A stretch of 64,000 bases of DNA from Pantoea eucrina (GCF_002095385.1 NZ_MIPP01000001.1:212366-276365), one strand, 5' to 3'; counted from the stretch's first letter, positions 51,576-62,803 are shown. Program-made: numbers and translations. The notes: a model not told the origin generated them from the sequence alone.

Positions 51576-53180
51576 ATGCGTATGCAACGTCGCACTTTTC
51601 TCAAACTGACCGCGGCGCTCAGCGCGGCAGGCGCACTGCCGCTATGGAGCCGCTCACTGATGGCGGCTACGCGGCCGCTGCTGCCGATCCCTGCGCTGCT
51701 TGAGCCAGATGCGCGCGGTCACTACAGCCTTACCGCCATGACGGGCAGCACGCAGTGGCAGGATAAAGCGGTGCCGACATGGGGCTATAACGGCAGCCTG
51801 CTCGGGCCGGTTCTGCGCCTGCAGCGGGAGAAGCGCGTCACGGTCAATATTCATAACCGGCTGCCGGAAGCGACCACCGTACACTGGCACGGCCTGGCTA
51901 TCCCGGGGGACGTGGATGGAGGCCCGCAGGCGATTATCGCGCCCGGTGCCACGCGGCAGGTGAGCTTTACCCCCGCTCAGCCGGCGGCGACCTGCTGGTT
52001 TCATCCGCATCTGCACGGCAAAACCGGTCATCAGGTGGCGCAGGGATTAGCCGGGCTGGTGCTGCTGGAGGATGAAGCGTCCGGCAAGCTGCGTCTGCCG
52101 ATGCAGTGGGGAGCCGATGACGTACCGCTGATTTTCCAGGATAAACAGCTTAACAGCGCCGGCACGCATATCGATTATCAGCTGGATGTGATGCGCGCGG
52201 CGGTAGGCTGGTTTGGCGATATGATGCTGACCAACGGCGTGCAGTATCCGCAGCACGCCGTGCCGCGCGGCTGGCTGCGGCTGCGGCTGCTTAACGGCTG
52301 TAACGCCCGCTCGCTGGAGATCGCCACCAGCGATAAACGACCAGTCTATGTGGTGGGCAGCGATGGCGGACTGCTCGCTGAACCGGTACAGGTGACGTCG
52401 CTGTCACTGCTGCCGGGCGAGCGCTTTGAGGTGCTGATCGATACCTCTGACGGGCAGCCTTTTGATATCGTCACGCTGCCGGTGACGCAGATGGGGATGA
52501 CGCTGCCGCCATTTGATCGGCCACTGCCGCTGGTGCAGATCCTGCCGCTGCGCATTATGGCGAGCGGGACGCTGCCGGACACCCTGGTGGATCTGCCGCC
52601 GCTGCCTGCCAGTGACGGCGTACAGAACCGCTGGCTGCAGCTGATGATGGATCCGCAGCTGGATAAGCAGGGGATGCAGGCGCTGATGGATCGTTATGGC
52701 CATCAGGCGATGGGGGGCGCGGCAGACCATGGCGCGGCAGAGACGCACAGCGGACACGATGCCATGCCAATGGAACAGAGCGAACATGGCGCGATGCCGA
52801 TGGATCACGGTGCGCACGACGCTGCCGCATACGATTTTCACCACGGCAATAAGATCAACGGTGAAGCGTTTAACATGCAGAAGCCGATGTTTGCCGTGCC
52901 ACTGGGTAAAACCGAGAAGTGGACGATTTCAGGCGAGGGCGATGCGATGCTGCATCCGTTCCATATTCACGGTGCACAGTTCCGTATCCTGTCAGAAAAC
53001 GGCAAGCCGCCTGCCGCGCATCGTGCCGGCTGGAAAGATATGGTTAACGTCAACGGCTGGCGCAGCGAAGTCTTAGTGCGGTTCGACTATGCCGCCAGCG
53101 CGGAGCATGCCTATATGGCACACTGCCATCTGCTGGAGCACGAAGATACCGGCATGATGCTCGGCTTCACGGTCGCGTAG
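51576..53180 (+). CDS. cueO: Multicopper oxidase CueO
   Basis: Periplasmic cuprous oxidase for copper tolerance. ATG 51576 (or 51582, two codons on) begins a Tat signal [20 protein letters not shown]; 534 residues against 516 in E. coli. Three cupredoxin domains, copper motifs [34 protein letters not shown] and [14 protein letters not shown] His/Met-rich insertion near residues 379-425 ([20 protein letters not shown]) corresponds to the Met-rich lid of E. coli but is richer in His and poorer in Met. Confidence 0.95.
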   Translation: MRMQRRTFLKLTAALSAAGALPLWSRSLMAATRPLLPIPALLEPDARGHYSLTAMTGSTQWQDKAVPTWGYNGSLLGPVLRLQREKRVTVNIHNRLPEATTVHWHGLAIPGDVDGGPQAIIAPGATRQVSFTPAQPAATCWFHPHLHGKTGHQVAQGLAGLVLLEDEASGKLRLPMQWGADDVPLIFQDKQLNSAGTHIDYQLDVMRAAVGWFGDMMLTNGVQYPQHAVPRGWLRLRLLNGCNARSLEIATSDKRPVYVVGSDGGLLAEPVQVTSLSLLPGERFEVLIDTSDGQPFDIVTLPVTQMGMTLPPFDRPLPLVQILPLRIMASGTLPDTLVDLPPLPASDGVQNRWLQLMMDPQLDKQGMQALMDRYGHQAMGGAADHGAAETHSGHDAMPMEQSEHGAMPMDHGAHDAAAYDFHHGNKINGEAFNMQKPMFAVPLGKTEKWTISGEGDAMLHPFHIHGAQFRILSENGKPPAAHRAGWKDMVNVNGWRSEVLVRFDYAASAEHAYMAHCHLLEHEDTGMMLGFTVA

Positions 53181-53222
53181 CGAGCCAGACGACCGCAAGG
53201 GCGGCATCTGAGCCGCTCGGCG

Positions 53223-54515
53223 TCAGCCGCCGTCTGCCGCCTCCAGCGCCTGGCTGATATCCGCAATCAGGTCGTCCGGATGCTCAATCCCGATCGACAG
53301 GCGCACCGTCGCGTCGCTGATGCCAATGCGCTGACGTACCGCCAGCGGCACGCCAGAGTGGGTGGTGCTGGCCGGATGGCTGGCGAGCGACTCGGTGCCG
53401 CCCAGGCTTACCGCCAGCTTAAACAGCGTCAGCGCGTTGAGAAAGCGGAAAGCCGCAGGTTCACCGCCCTGAATATCAAAGGAGAAGGTCGAGCCGGCGC
53501 CGCTGCACTGACGCCGGTACGTTTCTCCGGCCGCACTCTGTGCGTCAAGATAGGGCAGCCAGAACAGCGCCGCGACCTGAGGCCGGTCGCGCAGGAATGC
53601 GGCGACCCGTTCCGCATTTGCGGCGGCTTTCTCCATGCGCAGCGCCAGCGTCTCCAGCGAACGGCCAATCATCCAGCTTGAGTGCGGGTCGAGCTGCGTG
53701 CCGATCGCGCTGCGCAGCGCGCGCACAGATTTCATCAGCGTCCGGCTGCCCAGCGCGGCGCCGGCGATAAGGTCGGAGTGGCCGCCCACATATTTGGTCA
53801 GCGAATAGAGCGAGATATCTGCGCCATGCTGCAGCGGATGCTGAAACAGCGGCCCCAGCAGCGTATTATCGCAGGCGATAACCGGACGCGAACCCTGCTG
53901 CTGTGCAATGACATCCGCCACCTGCGCAATAAGCCGGATATCCACCAGGCTGTTGGTGGGGTTGGCTGGCGTCTCGATCAGGATCAGGGCGACCCGGCCA
54001 CGCTGCCACGCCAGCTTCGCCGCCTCATAAACCTTATCTTCATCCGTACCCTCGCTGAACCCTACGGCTTTAATTTCCAGATCGTGCAGCGTCTTGCTCA
54101 GCAGCGTTTCTGTGCCGCCATACAGCGGCTGTGAATGCAGGATCATCTCGCCCGGCCGCGCAAACGCAAGCAGCGTAGTGGCAATGGCTGACATACCGGA
54201 AGAGAAGAGCACCGCGCTCTCAGCGCCTTCATAGATCGCCAGACGATCTTCAACGATTTCGCTGTTGGGATGGTTAAAGCGTGAATAGACCAGCCCGCCG
54301 CTCTGACCAGCAGGCGGCTGACGGCGACCCGATACATAATCAAAAAAATCTTTGCCCTCTTCGGCACTGTTGAAAACAAAGGTTGAGGTAAGAAACACCG
54401 GCGGTTTTACCGCGCCTTCTGACAGCCGCGGATCGTAACCGTAATTGAGCATCTGCGTTTCCGGATGCAGCGTGCGCCGATCGGAAGGTTCTTTATTGCT
54501 GGATGAGTTTGCCAT
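53223..54515 (-). CDS. PLP-dependent Cys/Met metabolism enzyme (cystathionine gamma-synthase family)
   Basis: 430 residues, fold type I, cytoplasmic. The PLP lysine is Lys241 in [14 protein letters not shown], with cofactor-contact YSRFNHPN near 77 and DNTLLGP near 216. It belongs to the MetB/MetC/methionine-gamma-lyase superfamily; which reaction it catalyses cannot be decided from sequence alone. It replaces gcd of the E. coli order (cueO-gcd-hpt) and is divergent from hpt. Confidence 0.9.
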   Translation of the reverse strand: MANSSSNKEPSDRRTLHPETQMLNYGYDPRLSEGAVKPPVFLTSTFVFNSAEEGKDFFDYVSGRRQPPAGQSGGLVYSRFNHPNSEIVEDRLAIYEGAESAVLFSSGMSAIATTLLAFARPGEMILHSQPLYGGTETLLSKTLHDLEIKAVGFSEGTDEDKVYEAAKLAWQRGRVALILIETPANPTNSLVDIRLIAQVADVIAQQQGSRPVIACDNTLLGPLFQHPLQHGADISLYSLTKYVGGHSDLIAGAALGSRTLMKSVRALRSAIGTQLDPHSSWMIGRSLETLALRMEKAAANAERVAAFLRDRPQVAALFWLPYLDAQSAAGETYRRQCSGAGSTFSFDIQGGEPAAFRFLNALTLFKLAVSLGGTESLASHPASTTHSGVPLAVRQRIGISDATVRLSIGIEHPDDLIADISQALEAADGG

Positions 54516-54682
54516 AGCAGCTCCGGCTGAATCAGGATAAAGCGCGTAAACCCTGCTATAGAGTTAATGCCATCGCGGGAAATTTTGCTACGTAATCGTT
54601 TGCGTTTTGCGGGCGCGGTTAGCCATCAGGCGCATTGTGATAGACTGCGGAGCTTTCTGAAAACCTTAACCAGGCGAACGCA

Positions 54683-55219
54683 ATGAAACACACCGTTGAT
54701 GTGATGATCTCCCGGGAGGAGATTGCAACCCGTATTGCCGAGCTGGGCAAACAGATCAGTGAAGCCTACCGCGACAGCGGCAGCGAGATGGTGCTGGTTG
54801 GTCTGCTGCGCGGCTCCTTTATGTTTATGGCCGATCTGTGTCGGGCGATTGATGTTCCGCATGAGGTCGACTTTATGACCGCCTCCAGCTACGGCAGCGG
54901 CATGTCGTCGTCACGCGACGTCAAAATCCTGAAAGATCTCGATGAAGATATTCGCGGTAAAGATGTGCTGATCGTGGAAGATATCATCGACTCCGGCAAC
55001 ACGCTGAGCAAAGTGCGTGAGATCCTGCGCCTGCGTGAGCCAAAATCGCTGGCCATCTGCACGCTGCTGGATAAACCCGAGCGTCGTGAAGTTGAGGTGC
55101 CGGTCGAATATGTCGGCTTTACCATTCCCGATGAGTTTGTCGTGGGCTTTGGCATCGACTACGCGCAGCGCTATCGTCATCTGCCTTATATCGGCAAAGT
55201 CACCATGCAGGACGCATAA
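54683..55219 (+). CDS. hpt: Hypoxanthine phosphoribosyltransferase
   Basis: Purine salvage: hypoxanthine plus PRPP to IMP. 178 residues as in E. coli. PRPP motif [17 protein letters not shown] near residue 95 and flexible loop [12 protein letters not shown] near 72. Upstream spacer of 167 bases is shared with the divergent PLP enzyme gene. The can gene of E. coli, normally divergent from hpt, is missing here. Confidence 0.97.
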   Translation: MKHTVDVMISREEIATRIAELGKQISEAYRDSGSEMVLVGLLRGSFMFMADLCRAIDVPHEVDFMTASSYGSGMSSSRDVKILKDLDEDIRGKDVLIVEDIIDSGNTLSKVREILRLREPKSLAICTLLDKPERREVEVPVEYVGFTIPDEFVVGFGIDYAQRYRHLPYIGKVTMQDA

Positions 55220-55269
55220 CCGCACAATCTACCTGGGTCATTTTGGCCGTTCCGGGATAGAATCAGCCG

Positions 55270-55292
55270 CCCGTAAGTGACTGACTTGCGGG
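55270..55292 (+). terminator. Weak hairpin after hpt
   Basis: CCCG-T-AAGT / ACTT-G-CGGG with a short loop, about 50 bases after hpt, without a T run. Marginal terminator candidate. Confidence 0.3.
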
Positions 55293-55454
55293 CCTGATGC
55301 ACTTTTCTGCACGATACAGCGCGTCATGCGCTCCCCGCAGGCGCACCACGTCTGATTTCAACACAAATTCTGCTGAATTCGCCGCACGTCTGGCGCGGGC
55401 GCACTATCATTTTCATCAGGCTTTGATGTCACAACAACAGGATATGGACTCGCA

Positions 55455-56381
55455 ATGACTTATGCACTGGAACTTTCCGGGCTGACCAAGACCTATCCCG
55501 GCGGCGTACAGGCGCTGAAAGGTCTCGATCTGAACGTAGAAGCGGGCGATTTTTACGCTCTGCTGGGACCCAACGGCGCCGGCAAATCGACCACCATTGG
55601 GATTATCAGCTCACTGGTCAATAAATCTGGCGGCAGCGTTCGGGTATTTGGTTACGACCTGCAAAAAGATGTGGTCAATGCCAAGCGCCAGCTCGGGCTG
55701 GTGCCGCAGGAGTTCAACTTTAACCCGTTTGAAACCGTGATGCAGATCGTCGTAAACCAGGCAGGCTATTACGGCGTGGAGCGGGCAGAGGCGAACAAAC
55801 GTGCGGAGAAGTATCTTAACCAGCTCGATCTGTGGGGCAAACGCAATGAGCGCGCCCGCATGCTTTCAGGCGGTATGAAGCGCCGCCTGATGATTGCGCG
55901 TGCGCTGATGCATGAGCCCAAGCTGCTGATTCTGGATGAGCCAACGGCCGGTGTGGATATTGAGCTGCGCCGCTCCATGTGGGTGTTTCTGAAAGAGCTG
56001 AATGCGAAAGGCACCACGATTATCCTCACCACGCACTATCTGGAAGAGGCAGAGATGCTGTGTCGCAATATCGGCATTATTCAGAGCGGCGAACTGGTGG
56101 AGAATACCTCCATGAAAGGCCTGCTCTCTAAACTGAAATCGGAAACCTTTATTCTCGATCTCGCCCCGCGCAGCGCGCTGCCGCAGCTGGAGGGCTTTCA
56201 GTATCGCCTGGTGGATACCTCGACGCTGGAAGTGGAAGTGATGCGTGAGCAGGGGCTTAACAGCGTATTCAGTCAGCTGAGCGCGCAGGGCGTACAGGTG
56301 CTGAGCATGCGTAACAAGGCAAACCGGCTGGAAGAGCTGTTTGTGGGACTGACACAGGGTAAAGCAGGAGGCAGAGCATGA
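55455..56381 (+). CDS. yadG: ABC transporter ATP-binding protein YadG
   Basis: 308 residues. Walker A GPNGAGKST at 38-46, signature MLSGGMKRRLMIARAL near 137, Walker B LLILDEPTAGVD near 157, H-loop TTHYLEEAEM. ABC-2 type exporter ATPase; substrate unknown. Overlaps yadH by 4 bases, forming a two-gene exporter. Confidence 0.95.
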   Translation: MTYALELSGLTKTYPGGVQALKGLDLNVEAGDFYALLGPNGAGKSTTIGIISSLVNKSGGSVRVFGYDLQKDVVNAKRQLGLVPQEFNFNPFETVMQIVVNQAGYYGVERAEANKRAEKYLNQLDLWGKRNERARMLSGGMKRRLMIARALMHEPKLLILDEPTAGVDIELRRSMWVFLKELNAKGTTIILTTHYLEEAEMLCRNIGIIQSGELVENTSMKGLLSKLKSETFILDLAPRSALPQLEGFQYRLVDTSTLEVEVMREQGLNSVFSQLSAQGVQVLSMRNKANRLEELFVGLTQGKAGGRA

Positions 56382-57148
56382 CGCATCTTTATTGGGTCGC
56401 GTTAAAGAGTATCTGGAGCAAAGAGATTAACCGGTTTGCCCGCATCTGGATCCAGACGCTGGTCCCGCCGGTGATCACCATGACGCTCTACTTTATTATT
56501 TTCGGTAACCTGATTGGTTCACGCATTGGCGACATGCACGGCTTCAGCTATATGCAGTTTATCGTGCCGGGCCTGATTATGATGTCGGTGATCACCAACG
56601 CCTATGCTAACGTCGCCTCCTCTTTTTTCAGCGCAAAATTCCAGCGCAATATTGAAGAGCTGCTGGTGGCACCGGTGCCGACCCACATCATCATTGCCGG
56701 CTATGTCGGCGGCGGCGTGGCGCGTGGCGTCTGCGTGGGGATCCTGGTGACGGCGGTCTCGCTCTTCTTTGTGCCGTTCCACGTTTTCTCCTGGCCAATG
56801 GTTGCCATCACTCTGCTGCTGACCGCGGTGCTCTTTTCGCTGGCGGGTCTGCTCAACGCGGTGTTCGCCCGCACGTTTGATGATATCAGCCTGATCCCGA
56901 CCTTTGTGCTGACGCCGCTGACTTATCTGGGCGGCGTCTTCTATTCGCTGGCGCTGCTGCCGCCATTCTGGCAGGCAGTCTCGAAGCTGAATCCGGTGGT
57001 GTATATGATCAGCGGCTTCCGGTACGGCTTCCTCGGCATTAACGATGTGCCGCTGGTGTTTACGCTGTCGGTGCTGTTAGCGTTTATCGTGGTGTTTTAT
57101 GTGCTGGTGTATACGCTGATCCAGCGCGGTCGCGGCTTACGCACCTGA
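56378..57148 (+). CDS. yadH: ABC-2 type transporter permease YadH
   Basis: 256 residues, six membrane helices, ABC-2 family. Typical motif QRNIEELLVAPVPTHIIIAG between helices 2 and 3. Works with YadG; cargo unknown. Confidence 0.95.
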   Translation: MTHLYWVALKSIWSKEINRFARIWIQTLVPPVITMTLYFIIFGNLIGSRIGDMHGFSYMQFIVPGLIMMSVITNAYANVASSFFSAKFQRNIEELLVAPVPTHIIIAGYVGGGVARGVCVGILVTAVSLFFVPFHVFSWPMVAITLLLTAVLFSLAGLLNAVFARTFDDISLIPTFVLTPLTYLGGVFYSLALLPPFWQAVSKLNPVVYMISGFRYGFLGINDVPLVFTLSVLLAFIVVFYVLVYTLIQRGRGLRT

Positions 57149-57170
57149 ATCTTATTTAGCAGGATAATAA

Positions 57171-57200
57171 ACAGGGGCGCCGGAAGGGCGCCCCTGTTGT
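57171..57200. terminator. Bidirectional terminator between yadH and panD
   Basis: ACAGGGGCGCC / GGCGCCCCTGT, a perfect 11-bp stem, 5-base loop, followed by TGTTT on plus and TTATTAT on minus. Serves the convergent yadH and panD. Confidence 0.85.
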
Positions 57201-57231
57201 TTCTGGCAGCTCAGCGTAATATGGCTGAACG

Positions 57232-57612
57232 CTACGCAACCTGAACCGGCAGCGCCCGGGCAAGACGTTTCATCTCATTATCGCCCTCAAAATAGGCCAC
57301 CTTTGGCTGCCAGCTGCGCGCCACTTCATCCTCTACCTGCACGTAAGAGCAGATAATCATGATGTCTCCGGCACAGGCGCAGCGCGCGGCAGCACCGTTT
57401 ACGGAGATAATTTTTGATCCCCGCTCGGCGGAGATGGCGTAGGTGGAGAAACGCTGGCCGTTGGTCACGTTGTAAATATCGATCGCTTCATATTGCAGAA
57501 TGCCGGCAGCATCCAGGAAATCCTGATCGATCGCGCAGGAGCCTTCATAGTGCAGATCGGCCTGCGTGACTTTGACGCGGTGCAGTTTGCCCTGCAGAAC
57601 AGTACGAATCAT
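57232..57612 (-). CDS. panD: Aspartate 1-decarboxylase, pyruvoyl-dependent
   Basis: Makes beta-alanine for pantothenate. 126 residues as in E. coli. The self-cleavage site is Gly24-Ser25 in YEGSCAIDQ, where Ser25 becomes the pyruvoyl group; maturation needs PanZ in enterics. Last gene of panB-panC-panD; in some enterics a gene intervenes between panD and panC but here the gap is 36 bases. Confidence 0.97.
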   Translation of the reverse strand: MIRTVLQGKLHRVKVTQADLHYEGSCAIDQDFLDAAGILQYEAIDIYNVTNGQRFSTYAISAERGSKIISVNGAAARCACAGDIMIICSYVQVEDEVARSWQPKVAYFEGDNEMKRLARALPVQVA

Positions 57613-57648
57613 CGCGGTATACCCTTAAGGTGCTGTTTAAACGACGGC

Positions 57649-58503
57649 TTACGCCATCAGATCCACTTGCTGGTTATCAATCAGACGCGCGTTGCCCAGC
57701 CAGGCGGCCATCAGGATCACCGCGCGCTGGCTCTCCACCGTCAGCGGCTGCAGCGTAACGGCATCGCAGATTGCCAGCCCGTCAGGACGAAACCCCTTTT
57801 CCTGCAGCGCGGCGTTCGCCTGTTCAATAATCTCATCAATGTGGCGTTCGCCGTTGCTGAGGCGCTCCGCCATACTCTGCATAACCTGGCTCAGACCCGG
57901 TGCCAGCCTGCGTTCATCGGCAGTAAGATAGCCATTGCGCGAACTCAGCGCCAGCCCATCTTTCGCCCGCACGGTGGGCACGCCAACGATGTCGATATCA
58001 AAGCCCATATCCGCAACCAGTTTGCGTATGATCGCCAGCTGCTGAAAGTCCTTTTCGCCAAAACAGGCGACGTCAGGCTGCACCAGGTTGAACAGTTTGC
58101 TGACAACCGTGGCGACACCGCGGAAGTGGCCCGGCCGGCTGGCACCCTCCAGCAGCGCAGAGAGCACCGGCACCTCAACAAACGTCTGGTTCTCTGTACC
58201 CTGCGGATAGATCGTCTGCGGTGCCGGTGCAAATACCAAATCCACACCGTGACGGTTAAGCTTTTCGCAATCGTCCTGCAGCGTGCGCGGATAGCGTGCA
58301 AGGTCATCCGCGCGGTCAAACTGCATCGGATTAACAAACACCGAGACCACGACCACATCAGCCCGCTGGCGCGCTTCATCAACCAGCGTCAGGTGGCCAT
58401 CATGCAGATTGCCCATCGTGGGCACCAGGGCGATACGTTGGCCCGCCTGGCGCCAGCGACGGATCTCGCGGCGTAGCATCGGCAGCGTTTCAATGATCAA
58501 CAC
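57649..58503 (-). CDS. panC: Pantothenate synthetase
   Basis: ATP-dependent joining of pantoate and beta-alanine. 284 residues (283 in E. coli). ATP-site motif [14 protein letters not shown] near residue 29 (HxGH) and [16 protein letters not shown] near 175. Lies 15 bases downstream of panB. Confidence 0.97.
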   Translation of the reverse strand: MLIIETLPMLRREIRRWRQAGQRIALVPTMGNLHDGHLTLVDEARQRADVVVVSVFVNPMQFDRADDLARYPRTLQDDCEKLNRHGVDLVFAPAPQTIYPQGTENQTFVEVPVLSALLEGASRPGHFRGVATVVSKLFNLVQPDVACFGEKDFQQLAIIRKLVADMGFDIDIVGVPTVRAKDGLALSSRNGYLTADERRLAPGLSQVMQSMAERLSNGERHIDEIIEQANAALQEKGFRPDGLAICDAVTLQPLTVESQRAVILMAAWLGNARLIDNQQVDLMA

Positions 58504-58518
58504 GATAAATCTCCGGAT

Positions 58519-59313
58519 TCAGAAGAAGCTGTGTTCGGCGGCAGGATAGGTGCCAGCCTCAACGTCGGCAATATACTGGCGAATTGCCGCGCGAATGTCG
58601 CCGGTTTCGGCGAGGAAATTTTTGGCAAATTTTGGAATGTGGCCACCGGTGATGCCAAAGGCGTCATGCATCACCAGAATCTGGCCATCGGTGACGTTAC
58701 CTGCGCCGATGCCGATCACCGGAATGGTCAGCGCCTGGGTGATGCGCGCCGCCAGCCCGACCGGCACGCACTCCAGTACCATCAGCTGTGCGCCAGCGGC
58801 TTCCAGCGCCAGGGCATCGGCCAGCAGGCGTTCAGCGTCCGCCTCATCACGGCCCTGCACTTTGTAGCCGCCAAAAATATTTACCGACTGCGGCGTCAGG
58901 CCCAGATGGCCACAGACCGGTACGGCGCGCTCGGTCAGCATGCGTACACTCTCCGCCAGCCACGCACCCCCTTCCAGTTTGACCATGTTGGCACCGGCGC
59001 GCATCAGCTGCGCGGCAGAGGCGAAAGTCTGCTCCGGAGTGGCATAGCTCATAAAGGGCAGGTCAGCCATGATCAGTGCCTGCGGCGCGCCACGGCGCAC
59101 GGCGGCGGTATGATAGGCGATATCAGCCACCGTGACCGGCAGCGTGGAGTCATGCCCCTGCACCGTCATCCCCAGTGAATCGCCAATCAGCATCACCTGA
59201 ATGCCTTCGTCGGCAAACAGGCGGGCAAAGCTGAAATCATAAGCGGTAAGAGTGGCAAAGCGGCGCCCGCTGGCTTTCAGCTGGCGCAGATGAGAGATAG
59301 TGGTTGGTTTCAT
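58519..59313 (-). CDS. panB: 3-methyl-2-oxobutanoate hydroxymethyltransferase
   Basis: First step of pantoate synthesis from 2-oxoisovalerate, tying CoA synthesis to the valine pathway at the left of the window. 264 residues as in E. coli. Metal-site [18 protein letters not shown] near 43 and [16 protein letters not shown] near 195. Confidence 0.97.
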   Translation of the reverse strand: MKPTTISHLRQLKASGRRFATLTAYDFSFARLFADEGIQVMLIGDSLGMTVQGHDSTLPVTVADIAYHTAAVRRGAPQALIMADLPFMSYATPEQTFASAAQLMRAGANMVKLEGGAWLAESVRMLTERAVPVCGHLGLTPQSVNIFGGYKVQGRDEADAERLLADALALEAAGAQLMVLECVPVGLAARITQALTIPVIGIGAGNVTDGQILVMHDAFGITGGHIPKFAKNFLAETGDIRAAIRQYIADVEAGTYPAAEHSFF

Positions 59314-59394
59314 CGCAATCTCCGGCGTTTCTGATGCGCGCAGTGTACTGGATTGCTTGCAGGGGGGATATGACCGGCAGGAAATTATCGCGTG

Positions 59395-59880
59395 TCAGAC
59401 GGACCAGAGGGTGATTTCGCTGCAGTCCAGCGTGGCGAGCACGCCGCTCAGCGGACGGCCATCGGGCAGGCGCAGACCCGGCGCAATCTCCAGCAGCGGC
59501 AGCAGCATAAATGCCCGGTTGTGCATATCATAGTGCGGTACGGTTAAACGCGGCGTATGGATCACCTGATTGCCAAACAGCATGATATCGATATCGAGCG
59601 TACGCGGCCCCCAGCGCTCAGCTTTGCGCACGCGGCCATGTTCCAGCTCAATATGCTGGGTGTGATCCAGCAGCGTCTCGGGCAGCAGCGCTGTATCAAG
59701 CGCCACTACCGCGTTCAGGTAGTCGGGCTGATCCGCCGGACCATAGGGCGGCGTACGATAGAACGATGAGGTCGCCACGCGGGAGGTCTCCGGCAGCGTA
59801 TCGAGCGCCGCAAGCGCTGCATCAATCTGATGCAGCGGATCGGCAAGATTACTGCCCAGGGCGAGATAGACGCGATTCAT
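59395..59880 (-). CDS. folK: HPPK, 6-hydroxymethyldihydropterin pyrophosphokinase
   Basis: Folate synthesis. 161 residues (159 in E. coli). Begins [16 protein letters not shown]/Mg motif [13 protein letters not shown] near residue 90. Its ATG overlaps the pcnB stop by 4 bases. The fimbrial genes found between panB and folK in E. coli are absent (gap 81 bases). Confidence 0.97.
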   Translation of the reverse strand: MNRVYLALGSNLADPLHQIDAALAALDTLPETSRVATSSFYRTPPYGPADQPDYLNAVVALDTALLPETLLDHTQHIELEHGRVRKAERWGPRTLDIDIMLFGNQVIHTPRLTVPHYDMHNRAFMLLPLLEIAPGLRLPDGRPLSGVLATLDCSEITLWSV

Positions 59881-61298
59881 GATGCGTTGCTGCTGCTGCC
59901 CTGTTCGCGACGCGGACCGGTGGAGCGGCGGCGCGGACGGCGCGGTTTACGGCGCGGCTGCGGATCGTCCCCCAGCGTGTTCAGCATGGTTTTCTGCTGG
60001 ACCGGAACGGCGGCCTGGAATTCACCCCACCACTGGCTGAGACGCTGCAGTTCCGGATTCTTTTCTACTTCAGCACGCAGCGCCAGCAGGTCGTAAGCGG
60101 CGCGGAATTTCGGATGCTCCATCAGCTTCCATGCGCGTTTGCCGTGGCGACGCGACATACGCAGCTGCAGCTGCCAGATATCGCGGACCAGGGTGGTAAT
60201 GCGTTTCGGGATCGCCAGCGCGCGGCACGCCTCGTCCAGCGTATCATTCATGGAGAGTGCAAACGCGTCATAGTAGGTCAGGCCGCTCTCCTGAGCGATA
60301 CGCTCAGCGGATTCCAGCTGCGGATACCAGAACATTGCGGCAAACAGAAACGCCGGATTGACACGCAAATCGTTGTGCAGCCGGGTATCGGTGTTTTTCA
60401 GCACCTGCGCCAGCATGCGTTCCATCATGCTGTCGCCTTGCTCGGTAAAGTGGCGCGCCAGGGTCGGGAACAGCGGCTGGAAGAGCTGATATTCACACAG
60501 CATCTGCCAGGTGCGGTAGCCATAGCCAGCCTGCAGCAGCTTCAGCGCCTCTTCAAACAGGCGGGCGGGCGGAACGTCATTCAGCAGCGTCGCCAGGCGC
60601 GGGATCGGCTCGGCGGTTTCCGGCGCAATCTGCATATTGAGTTTGGCGGCAAAGCGCACCACGCGCAGCATGCGTACCGGATCTTCACGGTAGCGCGTCT
60701 CCGGATCGCCAATCAGGCGTACCACGCCCTCCTGCAGATCCTGCAGGCCACCCACATAATCACGGACCGTGAAATCTGCCACGCTGTAGTAGAGGCTGTT
60801 GATGGTGAGATCGCGGCGCTGCGCATCATCTTCGATGCTGCCAAAAATATTGTCGCGCAGCAGCATGCCGTTCTGGCCGCGCTGCGAGCTGTTGCGATCG
60901 TCTTCGCTCTCTTCCTGATGATGGCCGCGGAAGGTCGCCACCTCGATCACTTCCGGCCCAAACATCACGTGCGCCAGACGGAAACGGCGGCCAACCAGAC
61001 GGCAGTTGCGGAACAGTTTGCGCATCTGCTCAGGCGTGGCATTGGTCGTCACGTCGAAATCTTTCGGCTTTTTGCCCAGTAGCAGGTCGCGTACGCCCCC
61101 GCCGACCAGGTAAGCTTCAAAGCCTGCTTTATTCAGGCGATAGAGCACCTTAAGGGCGTTTTCGCTGATATCTTTGCGTGAGATGTTATGGTTTTCCCGG
61201 GGAATGATGGTCATCTGGTTTTCAGCTTCCACCTCTTCAGGCACCTCCTCGTCACGCTTGAGGACTCTCCGGCAAAAATTAGCGACTCGGGTAAAAAT
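59877..61298 (-). CDS. pcnB: Poly(A) polymerase I, predicted AUU start
   Basis: Adds 3' poly(A) tails that promote RNA decay and control plasmid copy number. Homology begins at [12 protein letters not shown], preceded by an ATT codon at 61298-61296 with AGGTG five bases upstream; an upstream TTG (61319) is unconserved. E. coli pcnB is known to start at AUU, so 473 residues are predicted. Nucleotidyltransferase motif [18 protein letters not shown] near 70; Arg-rich C-terminus. Overlaps folK. Confidence 0.94.
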   Translation of the reverse strand: MFTRVANFCRRVLKRDEEVPEEVEAENQMTIIPRENHNISRKDISENALKVLYRLNKAGFEAYLVGGGVRDLLLGKKPKDFDVTTNATPEQMRKLFRNCRLVGRRFRLAHVMFGPEVIEVATFRGHHQEESEDDRNSSQRGQNGMLLRDNIFGSIEDDAQRRDLTINSLYYSVADFTVRDYVGGLQDLQEGVVRLIGDPETRYREDPVRMLRVVRFAAKLNMQIAPETAEPIPRLATLLNDVPPARLFEEALKLLQAGYGYRTWQMLCEYQLFQPLFPTLARHFTEQGDSMMERMLAQVLKNTDTRLHNDLRVNPAFLFAAMFWYPQLESAERIAQESGLTYYDAFALSMNDTLDEACRALAIPKRITTLVRDIWQLQLRMSRRHGKRAWKLMEHPKFRAAYDLLALRAEVEKNPELQRLSQWWGEFQAAVPVQQKTMLNTLGDDPQPRRKPRRPRRRSTGPRREQGSSSNAS

Positions 61299-61338
61299 GG
61301 GACACCTCGACAGTGACAAAAAATGGGTGGTAATAAAA

Positions 61339-62262
61339 TCAGCGGCTAATCATAGCCTGTTGCGAACCATTTAGGAATGGCGTTGTCATTTCATCCGGCT
61401 TTAGCGCGTCATGTAACGGGATCTGCGCCGGCGCCCAGCGCGTAATGGCCTGGCTCAGCAGCAACGCCAGCGGGCTATCCTGCCAGCCTTCTTCTGCCGG
61501 CTGTCCGAGAAAGCGCAGCGCCTGCACCAGCAGCGGACGCGGATCGCCAGCGGGCAGGGCAGGGGCGTGATTCTGCTTGGAGAGTTTATTGCCGTCAGCG
61601 GCGATCGCCAGCGGCAGATGCAGGTATGCCGGCGGCGTCCAGCCAAACTGCTGATAGAGCGCAATCTGACGCACCGTCGGGGCGATTAGATCCGCGCCGC
61701 GCACAATTTCGGTAACGCCCTGGTCATGATCGTCGACCACCACCGCCAGGTTATAGGCGAACAGCCCGTCCCGGCGATGGATAATAAAATCCTCTTCCGC
61801 CAGCTGAGGATCCGCCAGCAGCTCCCCGCGCAGCCGATCGGTAAAATGCCGGACCGGCGCGTGCTGGCGCAGGCGCAGCGCCGCGTTATCCGGCGGGAGC
61901 TGGCGATCGCGACAGTAACCATCGTAATACCCACCCAGCTGCTGAATACGCCGGCGACTGCAGGTGCAGAAATAGCTCTGACGATGCGTGCGCAACCAGG
62001 CCAGCGCCGCCCGATACGCATCATGCCGCTGTGACTGCCACATCACTTCACCATCCCACTCCAGCCCGTAATGCTCCAGCTGCTGCAGAATGCGCGTGGC
62101 AGCACTCGGTACTTCACGTGGCGGATCGATATCTTCAATACGCACCAGCCAGCGGCCCTGCTGCGCACGCGCGCTGAGATAACTGCCGAGTGCAGCAATC
62201 AGGGAACCAAAATGAAGATCGCCGGAGGGCGAAGGGGCGAAGCGACCAATACAGGAGGACAT
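61339..62262 (-). CDS. gluQ: Glutamyl-queuosine tRNA(Asp) synthetase
   Basis: GluRS-like enzyme that glutamylates queuosine in tRNA(Asp). 307 residues from ATG 62262 ([20 protein letters not shown]); longer frames upstream are unconserved. HIGH-like HFGS motif, zinc ligands FCTCSRRR and YCR near 100-120, and KLSKQNHAP. Lacks the GluRS anticodon-binding domain. Located between dksA and pcnB as in E. coli. Confidence 0.95.
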   Translation of the reverse strand: MSSCIGRFAPSPSGDLHFGSLIAALGSYLSARAQQGRWLVRIEDIDPPREVPSAATRILQQLEHYGLEWDGEVMWQSQRHDAYRAALAWLRTHRQSYFCTCSRRRIQQLGGYYDGYCRDRQLPPDNAALRLRQHAPVRHFTDRLRGELLADPQLAEEDFIIHRRDGLFAYNLAVVVDDHDQGVTEIVRGADLIAPTVRQIALYQQFGWTPPAYLHLPLAIAADGNKLSKQNHAPALPAGDPRPLLVQALRFLGQPAEEGWQDSPLALLLSQAITRWAPAQIPLHDALKPDEMTTPFLNGSQQAMISR

Positions 62263-62286
62263 AGCAGAGGGTGTCACTGGAAGATA

Positions 62287-62329
62287 CACCGCACGGCGGG
62301 GAAAGATTGATTTTCCCTGCTGTGCGGTG
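62287..62329 (-). terminator. Hairpin between dksA and gluQ
   Basis: CACCGCAC / GTGCGGTG outer stem with an inner GGAAA / TTTCC stem. On minus it follows the dksA stop by 18 bases. No clear T run, so it is probably partial termination or processing. Confidence 0.55.
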
Positions 62330-62347
62330 AGAACAGGCGGATGGACA

Positions 62348-62803
62348 TCAGCCAGCCATCTGCTTCTCGCGGATCTCAGCCAGCGTTTTGCAGTCAATGC
62401 AAAGATCGGCAGTCGGACGCGCTTCCAGACGGCGGATACCGATTTCAACACCGCAGGATTCACAGTAGCCGAAGTCGTCATCTTCCACTTTTTTCAGCGT
62501 CTTCTCGATCTTCTTAATCAGCTTACGCTCGCGATCGCGGTTACGCAGTTCCAGGCTGAACTCCTCTTCCTGCGCTGCACGGTCAACCGGATCGGGGAAG
62601 TTAGCAGCTTCGTCCTGCATGTGTGACACAGTACGGTCTACTTCATCCCTGAGTTGGTTGCGCCAGGCTTCCAGAATCTTACGGAAGTGGCCTAACTGGG
62701 CGTCGTTCATATACTCTTCGCCCGGTTTCTCCTGATACGGCTCCACACCTGCGATGGCGAGGATACTCAGGGACGATGTTTTACGGTTTTGCCCTTCTTG
62801 CAT
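62348..62803 (-). CDS. dksA: RNA polymerase-binding transcription factor DksA
   Basis: ppGpp co-regulator that enters the RNA polymerase secondary channel. ATG 62803 ([19 protein letters not shown]) gives 151 residues as in E. coli. Coiled coil with tip DPVDRAAQ near 71-78 (Asp71, Asp74 retained) and a C4 zinc finger CESC ... CIDC near 114-138. Confidence 0.98.
   Translation of the reverse strand: MQEGQNRKTSSLSILAIAGVEPYQEKPGEEYMNDAQLGHFRKILEAWRNQLRDEVDRTVSHMQDEAANFPDPVDRAAQEEEFSLELRNRDRERKLIKKIEKTLKKVEDDDFGYCESCGVEIGIRRLEARPTADLCIDCKTLAEIREKQMAG

Noticed and set aside
57493..58476. 327-codon ORF antisense to panC
   Set aside because: Overlaps panC and panD fully on the other strand, no homology; panBCD are unambiguous.
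60114..61082. 322-codon ORF antisense to pcnB
   Set aside because: Shadow of PcnB with no conserved motifs.
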